A stretch of 6,661 nt of DNA, from assembly GCA_934394515.1 (NCBI GenBank), contig CAKRRU010000123.1, positions 1 to 6,661 of the forward strand. Reading direction: 5' to 3'. The stretch is from an uncultured Acetatifactor sp. GTDB taxonomy: Bacteria > Bacillota > Clostridia > Lachnospirales > Lachnospiraceae. The notes beneath the pieces were generated by a model, which was not told the DNA's origin, did not search any database, and was given only the letters and a program-made list of their open reading frames with translations. Position 1 is the first letter of the stretch. Each line of letters opens with the position of its first letter. Below are positions 1 through 6,060 of this stretch, piece after piece. The position numbers and the translations under genes are program-made.

Positions 1-3
1 AAA

Positions 4-76
<73 letters not shown>

Positions 77-135
77 CAGCGACTTAATCCTACTTGCAAT
101 CTGTATTTATGACTGCTCTGCGTCACAACAATCGT

Positions 136-164
136 AGTTTACACAATCTCCATACAAATGTCAA
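136..164 (-). promoter_or_regulatory. Sigma-A type promoter of tRNA-Phe
   Basis: On the minus strand a perfect -35 box TTGACA (164-159) is followed after exactly 17 bp by the -10 box TAAACT (141-136). Transcription would start near 129-130, leaving a leader of about 50 nt before the mature tRNA 5' end at 76, to be removed by RNase P. The A/T-rich block at about 176-192 lies just upstream of the -35 box, where an UP element that contacts the alpha subunit is expected. A strong promoter suits a stable RNA gene. Confidence 0.85.
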
Positions 165-175
165 GTAGTAAATCG

Positions 176-192
176 AAAAAATTTTAATTTTT
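176..192 (-). promoter_or_regulatory. A/T tract: probable UP element, or weak AT-only terminator
   Basis: On the minus strand this reads AAAAATTAAAATTTTTT, an A/T-only inverted repeat. It sits 12-28 bp upstream of the -35 hexamer of the tRNA promoter, which matches the distal part of an UP element (A tract then T tract). It is also the only hairpin-like element after the stop codon of the DUF3810 gene at 237, so it might act as a poor terminator. The stem has no G-C pairs, so I favour the promoter role. Confidence 0.4.
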
Positions 193-236
193 GCAACAAT
201 TGATATATTAGCCGCAACTATTACTCTGCACATTCT

Positions 237-1514
237 CTAAAAAGCTCCGTTTGCCGCATACCACTGTAATAGTAACTCGACCACTCTGTTATAGCTGACC
301 ATACCGTCCGACACACCGTTCATCTTCAGGGAAGCGTCTGTCAGTGTATCGGATACGCTGTCCACCGTCTCCGTATCCACGATCGCTTTCCCGTTGATCC
401 GGTCCCATTCCTCCTGCGCGACAAAGATATTATCCTCCTGCACACGCTGCATCACCTGCAGGGGCCGCACTGCCTCTCTGGCTGCCGCATAGCTCTCGGG
501 ATCTGCCAGTCTCGTCCTATACAAGTCATTCGCCACATAATTCAATACACTTAAATATCCCGAATACTGAAATGCCACATCGTCCGATGAGATGCACGCC
601 AGAAATGCAATAAAATTCGCCTCATCCTCATAGATATATCCGCGGATATGCGCCAGCTCATGACACATGGTCGCCGGTTTCTTCATGAGATACATCACAT
701 CATTATAATTTGCTTCCATGGAAAACGGGAAATAATAGCCGCACATATACATCTGGCACATAAAATCCGAGAAAAACATAGGCTTCGGTCTGGGATAATA
801 TCCGTCCAGCTGATCGTAGGTTTTCCCCAGATTCTGTATCACATCAATGGCTTTATCCTCCATATCCACAGTTTTCCCGGTGCTGTCCATACCGCCTATG
901 TACACTGCCGCACCGGTACTGTCCCGCTCCACGACAGTGCTCAGTTCATTGCAGTGTGCGACGATATCATTATAGATCTGCAGCAGTTGCTCCGTGCGCG
1001 TCTGATTTGATGTCACTTGTCCGCCGCTTACACTGTTTTCACTTATCTCGCTGTTTCCATTATTTTCGATGCTTTCCCCTGATGTCTTTCCGCCTGCCGC
1101 ACTCGTAATGTATTTTTCCGAAAAAGTGGATCCGTGATAAATCATGGTACAGTTCAAAGTCATAATGGCAAACACGAAAAGCACTGTCCAGGCAAAAAAG
1201 CAAAAATACCGGCGCACTCCCCTGCGGTATTTTTCCGAATGTCTGCACCTGGGCAGCAACATACTGCACCCCAGTAAAGCCGCACCGAGCACCACCGCAA
1301 TCCCTGCCGCAATCATCCATTCCCCTACGGAAAACGGAAAAATCCCGGTAAGTCTTCCGTAAGTGTTGACCCAAACCGGGAATATATAAGCAATATAAGC
1401 ATCACTGAAGCTCCTGCTGTTCCAGGCAGTCACCTGAAGCAGCAGAAGCACTCCTGCAATGCTGATATAACACACGATACTTTTCTTAATTTTTCTGTTA
1501 AGCTTACACTTCAT
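237..1514 (-). CDS. DUF3810-family membrane-anchored zinc metallopeptidase (putative)
   Basis: Predicted 425-aa membrane protein. Three hydrophobic segments lie near residues 12-31, 63-88 and 103-125. A low-complexity Ser/Gly/Asn linker (about 137-172) leads to a soluble C-terminal domain. That domain has a gluzincin-like motif: HELAH at 285-289 (bases 662-648), followed by EDEANF at 296-301, whose E298 is a plausible third zinc ligand. The HELAH...DEANF spacing is characteristic of DUF3810 proteins, whose substrates are unknown to me. Start choice: ATG at 1514 has GGGAG just upstream and directly precedes a basic N terminus and the first membrane segment. In-frame starts at 1544 (ATG) and 1559 (GTG, with AAGGA 8 nt upstream) would add 10 or 15 residues. 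The gene overlaps the 3' end of the MATE gene by 11 bases, implying a shared transcript and translational coupling. Peptidase activity is inferred from the motif only. Confidence 0.82.
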   Translation of the reverse strand: MKCKLNRKIKKSIVCYISIAGVLLLLQVTAWNSRSFSDAYIAYIFPVWVNTYGRLTGIFPFSVGEWMIAAGIAVVLGAALLGCSMLLPRCRHSEKYRRGVRRYFCFFAWTVLFVFAIMTLNCTMIYHGSTFSEKYITSAAGGKTSGESIENNGNSEISENSVSGGQVTSNQTRTEQLLQIYNDIVAHCNELSTVVERDSTGAAVYIGGMDSTGKTVDMEDKAIDVIQNLGKTYDQLDGYYPRPKPMFFSDFMCQMYMCGYYFPFSMEANYNDVMYLMKKPATMCHELAHIRGYIYEDEANFIAFLACISSDDVAFQYSGYLSVLNYVANDLYRTRLADPESYAAAREAVRPLQVMQRVQEDNIFVAQEEWDRINGKAIVDTETVDSVSDTLTDASLKMNGVSDGMVSYNRVVELLLQWYAANGAF

Positions 1515-2949
1515 GCTTCTCCCAAACAGCTTCTGTCCCTGCATTGTCCGCGGAATCACTGTTCCCGTCCTTTTCCGGCTCCTTCCCCACTTTGATCCGG
1601 GTCTTTTTCCAGATGCCTAAGTGGTACAGAACATACAGGATCAGGGAAGAAATACCGTTACTGATCACCACGGAATACCAGACACTGCGCACACCCATGT
1701 GCAGAACGCTCTCGCAGAACCACAGTGTCAGGAAGCGGAATACCCACAGTCTGGTCACGTCGATGGCCATGGTCACTTCCGTATGCCCCGTTCCCTGGAA
1801 CAATCCGGAGGTCGTATTGTATACCCCGTTGGTAAAGCACCAGAATGCCATAACGCTCAGGAAGTCTGCCGCCATGCCCACGACTTCCGTATCCTTGGAG
1901 AAGATCCTGACGATCGCCGTGGAGATCACATCTCTTGATAAGATCATACCACCTATGAATAAAAATACAACCGATATCCACATGGAAAAGCGGTATCCTT
2001 TTTCTGCACGGTCCGGCTGTCTCGCTCCCATATTCTGTCCCACGATGGTCGCCGTTGCCGAGCCGATGGCATTGGACGGCAGTGTAATCAGCCCGTTGAC
2101 CTTATTACCGATACCGTATGCCGCCATGGCTTCCGTTCCATAGACAAATACGTTTTTACTCATCAGCAAAAAGCCGAGCTGCATTGTACTTCCGCCAATG
2201 GCCGTAGGCAGGCCGATCTTTAGGATCATTCCCAGTTTTTCTTTTTGTAATCGCATATACTTCCGGTTCAGGCAGATATCGTTTTCCTGTCTGCACAGCA
2301 GTCCGAATGCCACCATTGCCGGAATTGCTTTTGCCAGCAAAGTCGCCAGTGCGGCACCGGCCGTTCCCAGATTCAGAACGATCATGAAGAAGGGATCCAG
2401 GAACAAATTCAACGTAATACCGCCCAGATTGAGGAACATCGGCCGTACCGTATCTCCCTGTGCCTGATGCACGGCAGAAAAAATGTTGACCATATATAAA
2501 AAGGGCATATCCCAGATGACCACACGAAGATAGACTCTTGCATAATATGCGGTCCCACCGTCGGCTCCCAGCCAGTTCACGATAGCAGGAGTCCCCAGAA
2601 AGCACAGCGTAGCGCAGACCACGGCAAATCCCATGGCACAGGCAAAGATCTGATTTGCCATGGACCTGGCATCCTCTTTTTCCCCGGCACCGATATACTG
2701 CGCGATCAGAACCGCACCGGCTACCGTGATACCGCTGCCAAAGTTGGTAATAATATTCTGCATCGGCGTCACCAGATTGATGGCCGCCAGCTGTTCCGTA
2801 CCGATCTTTCCCAGCCAATAGGTATCTGTCAGATTATACATAGTCTGCAAAAAGCTGTTGATCACCACCGGAATCGCCAGTGATAAAATAGCTCTGATCA
2901 GATTTCCATGCAGGATCAGATCCGGATTGAACTTCTTCGCTGCTTTCAT
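1504..2949 (-). CDS. MATE-family multidrug/organic-cation efflux transporter
   Basis: Integral inner-membrane exporter of the MATE family, expected to couple Na+ or H+ influx to export of drugs or metabolites. It has two homologous halves of about six membrane segments. The first begins at GNLIRAILSLAIPVVINSF with the typical 'MYNLTDTYWLGKIG' segment. The second begins at LGMILKIGLPTAIGGS and includes 'GIGNKVNGLITLPSNAIG' and 'VGQNMGAR', all typical of the family. The size of 481 aa is normal; a charged tail (WKKTRIKVGKEPEK onward) of about 35 residues follows the last membrane segment. Start: ATG at 2949 has GGGAG 8 nt upstream. The longer reading from ATG at 2997 is unlikely because that ATG overlaps the -10 box of the promoter. 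The gene is first in an operon with DUF3810, which overlaps its end. The substrate cannot be told from sequence. Confidence 0.93.
   Translation of the reverse strand: MKAAKKFNPDLILHGNLIRAILSLAIPVVINSFLQTMYNLTDTYWLGKIGTEQLAAINLVTPMQNIITNFGSGITVAGAVLIAQYIGAGEKEDARSMANQIFACAMGFAVVCATLCFLGTPAIVNWLGADGGTAYYARVYLRVVIWDMPFLYMVNIFSAVHQAQGDTVRPMFLNLGGITLNLFLDPFFMIVLNLGTAGAALATLLAKAIPAMVAFGLLCRQENDICLNRKYMRLQKEKLGMILKIGLPTAIGGSTMQLGFLLMSKNVFVYGTEAMAAYGIGNKVNGLITLPSNAIGSATATIVGQNMGARQPDRAEKGYRFSMWISVVFLFIGGMILSRDVISTAIVRIFSKDTEVVGMAADFLSVMAFWCFTNGVYNTTSGLFQGTGHTEVTMAIDVTRLWVFRFLTLWFCESVLHMGVRSVWYSVVISNGISSLILYVLYHLGIWKKTRIKVGKEPEKDGNSDSADNAGTEAVWEKHEV
1519..1523 (-). promoter_or_regulatory. Ribosome binding site of the DUF3810 gene
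   Basis: GGGAG on the minus strand ends 4 nt before the ATG at 1514 and lies inside the last codons of the MATE gene. Spacing is slightly short but usable, and ribosomes finishing the MATE gene would arrive here, which favours coupled initiation at 1514 over the upstream ATG at 1544, which has no such site. The GTG at 1559 has a competing AAGGA. Confidence 0.5.
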
Positions 2950-2957
2950 TGCTGTCA

Positions 2958-2962
2958 CTCCC
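2958..2962 (-). promoter_or_regulatory. Ribosome binding site deciding the MATE start
   Basis: GGGAG on the minus strand lies 8 nt upstream of the ATG at 2949. The alternative in-frame ATG at 2997 has no purine-rich Shine-Dalgarno sequence before it (upstream bases read ATCTTGCTGTATA). Confidence 0.75.
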
Positions 2963-2995
2963 AAATATTTACCAATGTTTTTGTTTCTATGATGC

Positions 2996-3024
2996 ATTAT
3001 ACAGCAAGATTTCAGCGTTCTCCA
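2996..3024 (-). promoter_or_regulatory. Promoter of the MATE-DUF3810 operon
   Basis: A perfect -10 box TATAAT (3001-2996) is preceded at 17 bp by TGGAGA (3024-3019), which matches TTGACA at 4 of 6 positions. The predicted transcript starts near 2989, giving a leader of about 40 nt that contains the GGGAG site before ATG 2949. The promoter lies between the terminator of the DUF3048 gene and the MATE gene, so MATE has its own start of transcription. Confidence 0.65.
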
Positions 3025-3077
3025 TGGTATTTTTGGGCTTTTCGCCTTAAAAACGCATATTTTTTGTTATAATCATC

Positions 3078-3115
3078 AAAAAATCCCTCCCACGGCATAC
3101 GCCTGCGGAAGGGAT
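3078..3115 (-). terminator. Rho-independent terminator of the DUF3048 gene
   Basis: On the minus strand ATCCCTTCCGC pairs with GTGGGAGGGAT, and after one bulged A the stem continues as GGC/GCC around a GTAT loop. The stem is GC-rich, with two G-T pairs. It is followed at once by a run of six T (3083-3078). The structure begins 17 bases after the stop codon at 3133. The forward strand has no T tract on the other side, so it works for the minus strand only. Confidence 0.92.
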
Positions 3116-3132
3116 CTTATCACATGATAAAA

Positions 3133-4272
3133 TTATTTAATTACAACATTACTCCAGCTGTCGGAAGGGATCAGCGTGATATAGGTCTTACCGGTATTGA
3201 TCTCGATCTCCTCACCGGTGGACTTGTCATAGTAATGAGTGATTCCGTTCTCGGAAGGCTTGGACCAGGTAATCTCAATCGCCTTACCCTCAGTGATATA
3301 ATATCCGTCACGTCCGGAATCGATTGCATTGTAGATCAGATAACCTTCACCCAGTTCTGCAAAGGTAGTATCCTGAATGATAACATTCTGGAAGGTCAGC
3401 TGTACATTGGTATTAGCATCCTTGTGTGCAGAACCGTACTCATAATAATCATAAGTTTTGGTATCTTCGTTGTACTTTAAAGTAGAACCATTATGCTTAA
3501 AAGGAAGTTCGATGGTGTTTGCTGCAATAGCGTCGCTTCTGTCATCGAAAGTAACCTCACCTTTTGCAAACTTGAAGTGCTCTCCCTGATAATACTCGTT
3601 GTAGGTAGTAGTATAGTTGGAGTTTGCAAAACGCTGCTGTAATCCGTCGTAGGTCTTACCCTTAGAGCTGTTGGTGTACTTATCATAGGTAATATACTCG
3701 GTAAACTCAGCTGCCTTACCGTTGCTGAAACGTGCAAAACCGCCGCTGAAGTTTGCGGAATAATCCTTTGCAGCCCAGTCGTTGATGAAGTAAGGACCGC
3801 CATCATGACAGAGAACTGCGTTCCACTCTGCTGCCAGCATAAAGTTGGTAGGACGTGCACTACGAATACTACCCAGCTGGGTAATGCTTGTCCAATCCTT
3901 TACCAATACCATGAAACGGGTGATTCTGTCATTCAGGGTACTGTTCATAATCTCATATACAACATCTGCATCCGCTACGCCAAAGTGAGGAAGTGCGGTT
4001 CTCTCATTATCGACCATGACAGCGATAGGACGCTGATCCTTCAGGCTTTCATCGATCCACTCATTGGTAAGTTCGCTACGGTAACAATTCTCCGGCCCTA
4101 CCTCTTCTACAGGTGCTTCTGTTGCTTCGGGCTGTGCTACAGCCTCCTGAGTATCAGTAGCAATAGGCTCTGCCTCAACAGTCTGGATCGGAGAAGCGAT
4201 AGGCTCTACATTTCCGCATCCGGTCAGAACGCCTACTGCAATCAAAATTGCTGCAAGTACTTTCTTCTTCAT
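3133..4272 (-). CDS. DUF3048 (YerB-like) lipoprotein
   Basis: Predicted 379-aa lipoprotein attached to the outer face of the cell membrane. MKKK and a hydrophobic stretch lead to the lipobox L16-T-G-C19, with C19 the lipidation site. Residues 20-62 form an acidic Pro/Ala/Glu linker. The DUF3048 domain starts near residue 78 with RPIAVMVDNE and continues through the family-typical 'GVADADVVYE', 'LGSIRSARP' and 'CHDGGP' segments. The C-terminal DUF3048_C part covers about 210-376 and includes 'YDYYEYG' and a final 'YITLIPSDSW'. Length and order match Bacillus subtilis YerB, whose biochemical role is not established. ATG 4272 has AAGGA 7 nt upstream. Arginine is mostly CGT (about nine CGT against three AGA by my count), while neighbours use mixed AGA/AGG/CGG/CGC, so high expression is inferred. 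It has its own promoter and terminator and so appears monocistronic. Confidence 0.92.
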   Translation of the reverse strand: MKKKVLAAILIAVGVLTGCGNVEPIASPIQTVEAEPIATDTQEAVAQPEATEAPVEEVGPENCYRSELTNEWIDESLKDQRPIAVMVDNERTALPHFGVADADVVYEIMNSTLNDRITRFMVLVKDWTSITQLGSIRSARPTNFMLAAEWNAVLCHDGGPYFINDWAAKDYSANFSGGFARFSNGKAAEFTEYITYDKYTNSSKGKTYDGLQQRFANSNYTTTYNEYYQGEHFKFAKGEVTFDDRSDAIAANTIELPFKHNGSTLKYNEDTKTYDYYEYGSAHKDANTNVQLTFQNVIIQDTTFAELGEGYLIYNAIDSGRDGYYITEGKAIEITWSKPSENGITHYYDKSTGEEIEINTGKTYITLIPSDSWSNVVIK

Positions 4273-4301
4273 GAATATTTCCTTTCATTTGTTTGTTCTA
4301 T

Positions 4302-4317
4302 CCGGTTAAATCACCGG
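4302..4317 (-). other. Hairpin in the DUF3048 mRNA leader
   Basis: CCGGT and ACCGG form a 5-bp perfect stem around the 6-nt loop GATTTA, starting roughly 7 nt after the predicted transcription start and about 30 nt before the start codon. A 5'-proximal stem could protect the mRNA from 5'-end decay, which would fit the codon bias for high expression. It could also be chance, and nothing shows that it regulates translation. Confidence 0.35.
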
Positions 4318-4330
4318 CACTTTAATATAC

Positions 4331-4360
4331 ATTGTATCCCTAAAGTCCTATGTTTGTCCA
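4331..4360 (-). promoter_or_regulatory. Promoter of the DUF3048 gene
   Basis: On the minus strand TGGACA (4360-4355, 5 of 6 to consensus) and TACAAT (4336-4331, 5 of 6) are separated by 18 bp. The transcript would start near 4324, leaving a leader of about 50 nt before ATG 4272. The promoter lies directly downstream of the AT-rich hairpin at 4364-4391, so the gene is separated from the relics upstream. Confidence 0.65.
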
Positions 4361-4363
4361 TCA

Positions 4364-4391
4364 AAAATTCTTAAGATTTTCTTGAGATTTT
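4364..4391 (-). terminator. Possible AT-rich terminator after the relic ABC-permease genes
   Basis: On the minus strand AAAATCTCAAGA and TCTTAAGAATTTT form a 12-bp stem with one mismatch and one bulge around an AAA loop, followed by a short T run. It lies about 10 bases after the stop codon of the LplC-type remnant (4402). The stem is almost entirely A-T, so termination may be weak. It is probably the original end of the lost transporter operon and now the only candidate end for hydrolase transcripts. Confidence 0.4.
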
Positions 4392-4401
4392 GTTTTCTTT
4401 A

Positions 4402-4527
4402 TTATTTCTTTGCTGCTCCGATATTTACATCCTGTACAAAATATTTCCGGCAGAATGGATAAATGATCATAAACGGCAGGATTGCTACGATAACTGCTGC
4501 ATTTTTTACTGTATTTTCGGTAGCTCC
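4402..4527 (-). pseudogene. 3' remnant of an LplC-type sugar ABC transporter permease
   Basis: Only the last ~41 codons remain, ending in TAA at 4404-4402. They read GATENTVKNAAVIVAIL, then PFMIIYPFCRKYF, then VQDVNIGAAKK. The YPF..KYFV...IGA.K ending is characteristic of LplC/YtcP-type (MalG-like) inner-membrane permeases of carbohydrate ABC importers. A complete permease is about 290-300 aa, so roughly 250 residues including the EAA loop are missing. No start codon or ribosome site belongs to this frame; reading upstream runs into sequence that makes sense only in another frame (the LplB-type remnant). It is therefore a deletion remnant and not a small gene. Family assignment is by motif recognition. 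Confidence 0.75.
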
Positions 4528-4670
4528 CAGACATTGATTATGTAATACGAAAATCTCCACCATTTCCGGTCTCCGAGGAAATAGATATTATCCGTGATCA
4601 AGTGTAATTTCATCAGAACATCGTTGACCAATACCGGTGTCGCTTTTCCTTTTTCTTTCACATTCAACGT
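4524..4670 (-). pseudogene. Internal remnant of an LplB-type sugar ABC transporter permease
   Basis: This frame is open from after a TAA at 4673-4671 to a TAA at 4508-4506. From about 4634 to 4524 it reads VLVNDVLMKLHLITDN, IYFLGDRKWWRF and SYYIINVWE. This resembles the central segment of LplB-type (MalF-like) permeases, where N..L...LI..NI.FLG...WWR...Y.INVWK precedes the GW..IIYLAA segment that is missing here. After VWE the frame gives only LPKIQ and stops, while the LplC-type remnant starts in another frame at the same spot (about 4524-4530), so the deletion junction probably lies there. The first ~11 codons (NVKEKGKATP) do not match the family as I know it. GGAGG 7 nt before a TTG at 4667 could allow a 53-aa peptide to be made, but I regard this as decay product. 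Identification rests on pattern memory and is less sure than for the LplC part. Confidence 0.55.
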
Positions 4671-4696
4671 TTATCCTCCGTTCCGGCCGCTCTATC

Positions 4697-6034
4697 TCAG
4701 CTATTCAAAAATCCCATATATTGGCTGTACTTTGTCTCTTCTGTTTTATTCATATGTATGGTCAGTCCATCTTCCGAAAAATAGAGACGGAAGCGGATGG
4801 ACGCAACACTTTCTCCGATCAGCCAGCAAAGGATAAACAGCGTATGTTGATCCATCCAGGCGCCGGAAGAAGCACATTTCTCCTTGTATATGGGGAACTC
4901 TCCCTCTTCCAGATGTCCGATTCCAAAAGGAAGCTGACATTCTCTTCCCTCTATTTCATACGAGAGCACTCCTTTTTGCTCCTCCTCGGAAAAAGTCACG
5001 CCACACCATGTAAATCCATACTTGTTTCGGAGCAGCGGATATTTTTTTCCAAAATCTGCACAGGGTTTTCCTTCAAACACAGTACGCAGCATAGGCAACG
5101 TTGTTTTCTCCACATCATTTTCCGGGGAACCATCCTTCAGCAGAACGTCTCTCACTGCAGCAAGTATCATCTGCTCAGCTCCGCCCATACCCTGTGTATC
5201 TGCTGTTGTTACAACAACGAGATCCATTTCCGGAACTGCCAGCATTATCTGTCCGCCCATCCCCAGCATTGCAAAAGTTTCCTCCATCGGAACCCAGAAC
5301 TGATATCCATACCAGCGATCATCGCCATCAAGCTGTGTTGCCGTTCTCGGCTCTGTCGCTCTCGCTGCATAGGAACCCTTTTCCTGCTTTAACAGCATAC
5401 AGCCGGTACGCAGCAGGTCCTCGGGAGTAGCCATCAGGCCACTCCCTCCCATAGAGGTTCCAAAAGGATCCTCTATGATATAAGACTCCTCACTGAAGCC
5501 GATCTGGCGCAGCAGCTTTTCTTTCAGATAATCCAGCATCTTTTCACCGGTCAGTTTTTCTACCAGCGCACAGAGCACATGGGAGGACGAGGTATCGTAC
5601 ATAAAGAGAGTTCCGGGTCTGTGGGTGGGTTCTGTCTGGAAAAAGCTCCTCACCCAGTTCTCAGTTGTGCTGGTCTTGTTATAAGTTGTCATGTTGTAGC
5701 AGGTCTGCATTTTCAACATATTTTCTATCGTCATCTCTGCCAGCCAGGGATGCACTCTCCCGGGCAGATATTCCGGGAAATAATCACAGATAGGATCCTG
5801 CAGGGAAATTTTTCCTTCCTGCTCCAGCAATCCGATTGCCAGTGAAGTAAAGCTTTTAGTCGTAGAAAACATTCTCTGCAGCTTATTACGGCAATAGGGT
5901 GCATAATATTTTTCAAACAGCAGGTTCCCATGTTGTGCAATCAGCACACTGTGTAAAGGAATTTTTCTTTTTTCCACTTCTTTTACAAATTCCTGCATAT
6001 TCTGTTCCGTCAGTTCTCTCATTCCAGATATCAT
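4697..6034 (-). CDS. Serine hydrolase, beta-lactamase/class C-like fold (S12-like)
   Basis: Predicted 445-aa serine hydrolase. The N-terminal ~300 residues are a penicillin-binding-protein-like (beta-lactamase, Pfam Beta-lactamase type) domain. It has the nucleophile motif S57-T-T-K60 in 'MFSTTKSF', the second motif Y146-D-T (usual Y-x-N) in 'MYDTSSSHVL', and G258-M-G-G-Q in place of the K-T-G/H-x-G strand. These variants are common in esterase/peptidase-type homologues, so antibiotic hydrolysis should not be assumed. Residues ~310-445 form a separate beta-rich C-terminal domain of unknown role. There is no signal peptide or membrane anchor, so it should be cytoplasmic, unlike secreted beta-lactamases. 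ATG 6034 has GGAG 8 nt upstream. A second Met at residue 5 is possible. Flanking sequences are gene remnants on both sides, and I see no convincing dedicated promoter or strong terminator, so its transcription probably depends on upstream read-through. Confidence 0.9.
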   Translation of the reverse strand: MISGMRELTEQNMQEFVKEVEKRKIPLHSVLIAQHGNLLFEKYYAPYCRNKLQRMFSTTKSFTSLAIGLLEQEGKISLQDPICDYFPEYLPGRVHPWLAEMTIENMLKMQTCYNMTTYNKTSTTENWVRSFFQTEPTHRPGTLFMYDTSSSHVLCALVEKLTGEKMLDYLKEKLLRQIGFSEESYIIEDPFGTSMGGSGLMATPEDLLRTGCMLLKQEKGSYAARATEPRTATQLDGDDRWYGYQFWVPMEETFAMLGMGGQIMLAVPEMDLVVVTTADTQGMGGAEQMILAAVRDVLLKDGSPENDVEKTTLPMLRTVFEGKPCADFGKKYPLLRNKYGFTWCGVTFSEEEQKGVLSYEIEGRECQLPFGIGHLEEGEFPIYKEKCASSGAWMDQHTLFILCWLIGESVASIRFRLYFSEDGLTIHMNKTEETKYSQYMGFLNS

Positions 6035-6060
6035 ATCATAATCTCCATGCTGCCGCCTTT

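Noticed and set aside
636..649. 14-bp perfect palindrome ATATCCGCGGATAT
   Set aside because: It falls within the coding sequence just after the zinc motif of the DUF3810 protein and is explained by the codons for I-R-G-Y-I. No sign of a regulatory role.
1544..2143. Forward-strand open frame of 199 codons
   Set aside because: It is antisense to the MATE gene, which has clear family motifs throughout, and it shows no domain of its own.
3030..3055. Imperfect inverted repeat TTTTTGGGC...GCCTTAAAAA between the terminator and the MATE promoter
   Set aside because: The arms are offset by unpaired bases, leaving only GGC/GCC plus A-T pairs. A much better terminator lies next to it at 3078-3115, and no aptamer-like structure is visible.
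2998..3132. Riboswitch or attenuator upstream of the MATE gene
   Set aside because: The space holds the end of the DUF3048 transcript and the MATE promoter. The predicted MATE leader is only about 40 nt, too short for a known riboswitch.
3477..3860. Second minus-strand frame of 127 codons inside the DUF3048 gene
   Set aside because: It is an out-of-frame shadow, Thr/Ser/Leu-rich, and wholly contained in a gene with strong family evidence.
4637..5392. Forward-strand open frame of 251 codons
   Set aside because: It lies antisense to the serine hydrolase, has Cys/His/Ser-rich composition without any recognisable family, and has no ribosome site. It mirrors the codon pattern of the real gene.
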